8,794 bases of DNA from contig CALAIJ010000222.1 in NCBI GenBank assembly GCA_937923365.1, positions 1 through 8,794 of the forward strand, read 5' to 3'. This DNA is from an uncultured Sulfitobacter sp. Lineage in GTDB: Bacteria > Pseudomonadota > Alphaproteobacteria > Rhodobacterales > Rhodobacteraceae. Made by a program: the position numbers and the translations under genes. This document shows, piece by piece, positions 6,962-8,794 of this stretch; the stretch's first letter is position 1; every line of letters starts with the position of its first letter. Under the pieces are notes generated by a model. It did no database searches. It was not told the DNA's origin and was given only the letters and a program-made list of their open reading frames with translations.

Positions 6962-7970
6962 TGGCGAGCTTTCGTGCCTCTGCCGCCATCAGCGCAATGA
7001 CCTGCCGCATCATATCGCTGTCGCGCGGGTTGGAGGCGTTCCCGTCCAACCCCCGTTTCAGCACGCCTTGTAAGATTGCCAGCAGTCGGAAGTAGGAAAA
7101 CACGACGTAGAATGTCCAGTTGTCAGGCCGCGCAATGCCACGCCGCTCGCAGTAAAGGTCGACGTAGGCGTCCTCGGTGGGCAGGCCTGTTTCAGCGCGG
7201 TCCACCCCTGCAAGGCCGCGAAAATGACCGGCGTGGGGCAGCCGCCAATGCATGCATTGATAGGCAAGATCCGCCAGCGGGTGGCCCAGCGTGGACAATT
7301 CCCAATCCAGCAGGGCGGCAACCTGTTCCGCGTCCGGCGCAAAGATCATATTGTCGATGCGGTAGTCGCCATGCACGATGGAGGACGCGCCGTCATCTGC
7401 AACCATATTGGCGGCAAGCCAGTCCATAACCCAATCGGCATCGGGCAGCTTGTCCGTCTCCGCATCGCGGTACTGGCCGGACCAGCGCCCGACCTGCCGT
7501 TCGAAATAATTGCCGGGCTTGCCGTAGTCGCCCAGTCCCACCGCCGCAGGATCCACCGAATGCAGCGCGGCCAAGGTGCCGTTCATCGCGTCATAGACAC
7601 GGGTGCGCGCGGCTTTGTCCAGCTCGGGCAGGGCAGGGTCCCAAAAGATGCGCCCCTCGACCATGTCCATCACAAAGAACTGCGTGCCCATGGGGCTTGC
7701 GTCTTGCGACAGGTGCAGCACACGCGGGACGGCCACGTCGGTGCCCGCCAAGGCCTGCATCACGCGATATTCGCGGTCCACAGCGTGGGCGGACTTCAGC
7801 AGCTTGCCCGGCGGCTTGGCGCGCAGCACATAGTGGCGCACACCCGAGGTCAGCTTGTAGGTTGGGTTCGATTGCCCATCCGAGAACTTGGTGATGGCGT
7901 CCAAAGTCCCGAAGCCGTCGACATTTTCCTGCAAGTAGCTTTGCAGTTCCTGCGCGTCGTATGAATGCAC
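6954..7970 (-). CDS. APH-family phosphotransferase (ACAD10/11 kinase-domain type)
   Basis: This is a 338-residue protein with the aminoglycoside-phosphotransferase/choline-kinase fold. It shows FSDGQSNPTY (29-38, nucleotide loop), VLRAKPPG (48-55), DREYRVM (65-71), the catalytic loop HGDYRIDN (200-207; Asp202, Asn207) and the metal-binding LLDWE (220-224; Asp222), followed by LSTLGHPLADLAY. These signatures match the kinase domain fused to the dehydrogenase in animal ACAD10/ACAD11 and the separate bacterial kinase LvaA, which phosphorylates 4-hydroxyacyl-CoA. It is unlikely to be an antibiotic-resistance enzyme. The frame extends upstream to ATGs at 7994 and 8009 and a TTG at 8018, but none has a good ribosome site. 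The GTG at 7970 has GAAGGGGGA (7977-7985) 6 nt upstream and is chosen. It is the first gene of the operon with the isomerase and LysR genes, and divergent from the acyl-CoA dehydrogenase. Confidence 0.9.
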   Translation of the reverse strand: MHSYDAQELQSYLQENVDGFGTLDAITKFSDGQSNPTYKLTSGVRHYVLRAKPPGKLLKSAHAVDREYRVMQALAGTDVAVPRVLHLSQDASPMGTQFFVMDMVEGRIFWDPALPELDKAARTRVYDAMNGTLAALHSVDPAAVGLGDYGKPGNYFERQVGRWSGQYRDAETDKLPDADWVMDWLAANMVADDGASSIVHGDYRIDNMIFAPDAEQVAALLDWELSTLGHPLADLAYQCMHWRLPHAGHFRGLAGVDRAETGLPTEDAYVDLYCERRGIARPDNWTFYVVFSYFRLLAILQGVLKRGLDGNASNPRDSDMMRQVIALMAAEARKLANG

Positions 7971-8074
7971 GTAACGTCCCCCTTCAAGGCCCATGGACAG
8001 CCTGGCCATTCTAAGCAAGTCTGGCGCTGCGGGGAAAGCCCTGCTGTCACGTTACCCAACCCAAAGGATGTCCC
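7971..8074. promoter_or_regulatory. Divergent intergenic region between phosphotransferase and acyl-CoA dehydrogenase genes
   Basis: These 104 bp must contain the promoters for both transcripts if the GTG at 7970 and the ATG at 8075 are the true starts. The ribosome sites are GAAGGGGGA at 7977-7985 (minus) and AAAGGA at 8063-8068 (plus, 6 nt before the start). The heptamer GTAACGT at 7971-7977 reappears as its reverse complement ACGTTAC at 8049-8055, so both coding directions have the same element near their start. A chance match of this length is not negligible. No clear sigma-70 -35/-10 pair was found. Confidence 0.5.
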
Positions 8075-8794
8075 ATGAACTTCGAGATGCGCGCCGAGAA
8101 CCGCGAACTGCTGGACCGCGTGGAGGCGATGATCCGCGACGAAGTCGTGCCGATGGAGAAAGAATACCACGAAGAGATCGGCAAGGGCGACCGCTGGCAA
8201 TACACAAAACGGCAGGCGGAAATCCTCGAAGGGCTCAAAGCCAAAGCCAAAGCGGCAGGCCTGTGGAACTTCTGGCTGACGGACAGTGACAAGGGCTTTG
8301 GCCTGTCCACGGTCGAATACGCCTACTTTGCCGAGCAGATGGGCAAGACGCCCTTGGGGGCAGAGGTTTTCAATTGCTCCGCACCTGATACTGGCAACAT
8401 GGAGGTCTTTGAGCGCTACGGCTCGGACGCCATGAAGGAGACATGGCTCAAGCCGCTTCTCGAAGGGGAAATCCGCTCTGCTTATCTGATGACAGAACCC
8501 GATGTGGCCAGTTCGGACGCCACGAATATCTCGCTGTCGTGTGTGCGCGACGGCGACGACTATGTGCTTAACGGCGAAAAGTGGTGGGCAAGCGGGGCCG
8601 GTGATCCGCGCTGCAAGGTTTATATCGTCATGGTCAAAACGGGCGGGGACGACCTGCCAAAACACAAACGCCAGTCGATGATTGTGGTCGACGCGGCCAC
8701 CGACGGCATTGAAATCCTGCGCCCCATGCAGGTTTATGGCCATGATGATGCGCCGCACGGGCACATGCACATCCGCTTTAAGGACGTGCGGGTC
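8075..8794 (+). CDS. Acyl-CoA dehydrogenase, ACAD10/ACAD11 type (3' end cut by window)
   Basis: The frame is open for 240 codons from ATG at 8075 to the right edge; relatives are about 400-420 residues, so the C-terminal helical domain is missing. The N-terminal helical domain spans roughly 1-133. The middle beta domain begins with the FAD/acyl-CoA motif YLMTEPDVASSDAT (137-150) and continues with NGEKWWASGAGDPRCK (166-181). NCSAPDTGNME (100-110), the SSDATN extension and the WW/GDPRC features are typical of the ACAD10/11 group rather than of standard short- or medium-chain enzymes. This subgroup works with the phosphotransferase encoded divergently: the kinase phosphorylates a hydroxyacyl-CoA and the flavoprotein processes the phosphorylated intermediate. 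Simple alpha,beta-dehydrogenation remains possible. The Shine-Dalgarno AAAGGA (8063-8068) fixes the start. A nearby ATG at 8069 is out of frame. Catalytic residues in the C-terminal half cannot be checked. Confidence 0.92.
   Translation, partial: MNFEMRAENRELLDRVEAMIRDEVVPMEKEYHEEIGKGDRWQYTKRQAEILEGLKAKAKAAGLWNFWLTDSDKGFGLSTVEYAYFAEQMGKTPLGAEVFNCSAPDTGNMEVFERYGSDAMKETWLKPLLEGEIRSAYLMTEPDVASSDATNISLSCVRDGDDYVLNGEKWWASGAGDPRCKVYIVMVKTGGDDLPKHKRQSMIVVDAATDGIEILRPMQVYGHDDAPHGHMHIRFKDVRV

Noticed and set aside
2416..7964. Several other plus-strand frames of 230-260 codons (2416-3198, 3672-4376, 5598-6338, 7224-7964)
   Set aside because: Each lies wholly opposite a well-supported minus-strand gene, has no ribosome site pattern consistent with an operon, and shows no domain signature.
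6954..7970. Aminoglycoside resistance gene
   Set aside because: The APH fold is present, but the detailed motifs and the neighbouring acyl-CoA dehydrogenase point to the ACAD10/11-type acyl-CoA kinase group, not to a drug-modifying enzyme.
7978..8062. Sigma-70-like promoter elements in the divergent gap
   Set aside because: GTGACA on the minus strand (8046-8051) looks like a -35, but the only TA-rich candidate -10 is about 30 nt away. No pair with 16-18 nt spacing was found on either strand.
7850..8770. A 306-codon open frame on the minus strand opposite the acyl-CoA dehydrogenase
   Set aside because: It is antisense to a gene with unmistakable acyl-CoA dehydrogenase motifs and also runs into the phosphotransferase start. 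Its translation shows no recognisable family and is what GC-biased codon use produces on the opposite strand.

Overview
The window is a compact, GC-rich stretch of bacterial chromosome. Its codon use, gene content and operon style suggest an alphaproteobacterium, most likely of the Rhodobacterales/Roseobacter type. That placement is an inference from gene families and composition, not from a marker gene. Eight protein genes fill almost all of the window. Seven lie on the minus strand and one on the plus strand. The genes at the two edges are cut by the window. I see no RNA genes, mobile elements, CRISPR arrays or convincing rho-independent terminators.

In minus-strand order, from high to low coordinates, the first module is an APH-type phosphotransferase (GTG start at 7970), a DsbA-fold 2-hydroxychromene-2-carboxylate isomerase-like protein, and a LysR-type regulator. 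Their ends overlap (8 bp, then a 4-bp GTGA), so they look like one translationally coupled transcript. Facing them across a 104-bp divergent gap (7971-8074) is an acyl-CoA dehydrogenase of the ACAD10/ACAD11 type, cut at the right edge. In animals the same kinase and dehydrogenase occur fused as ACAD10 and ACAD11. In bacteria they occur as separate genes, for example LvaA/LvaC in Pseudomonas putida levulinate catabolism. The pair here therefore points to catabolism of a hydroxylated acyl-CoA.

After a 75-bp gap (5400-5474) comes the second module: hyuA and hyuB, the two subunits of an ATP-dependent hydantoinase/oxoprolinase-family enzyme; an atypical SDR protein without the usual catalytic Tyr and Lys; and a DAO-family FAD-dependent oxidoreductase cut at the left edge. 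The joints are a 4-bp ATGA overlap, a 2-nt gap and an 11-nt gap, each with a good Shine-Dalgarno sequence. A reasonable reading is ATP-driven opening of a cyclic amide (or an ATP-dependent carboxylation), followed by oxidation of the product by the flavoenzyme. The substrate cannot be named from sequence alone.

No known system is fully matched and nothing here clearly defines a new one. The items most worth a second look are the SDR lacking its catalytic pair inside the hyuAB operon, the split kinase/ACAD pair, and the short gap before hyuA with its 11-bp palindrome and possible 16-codon leader.
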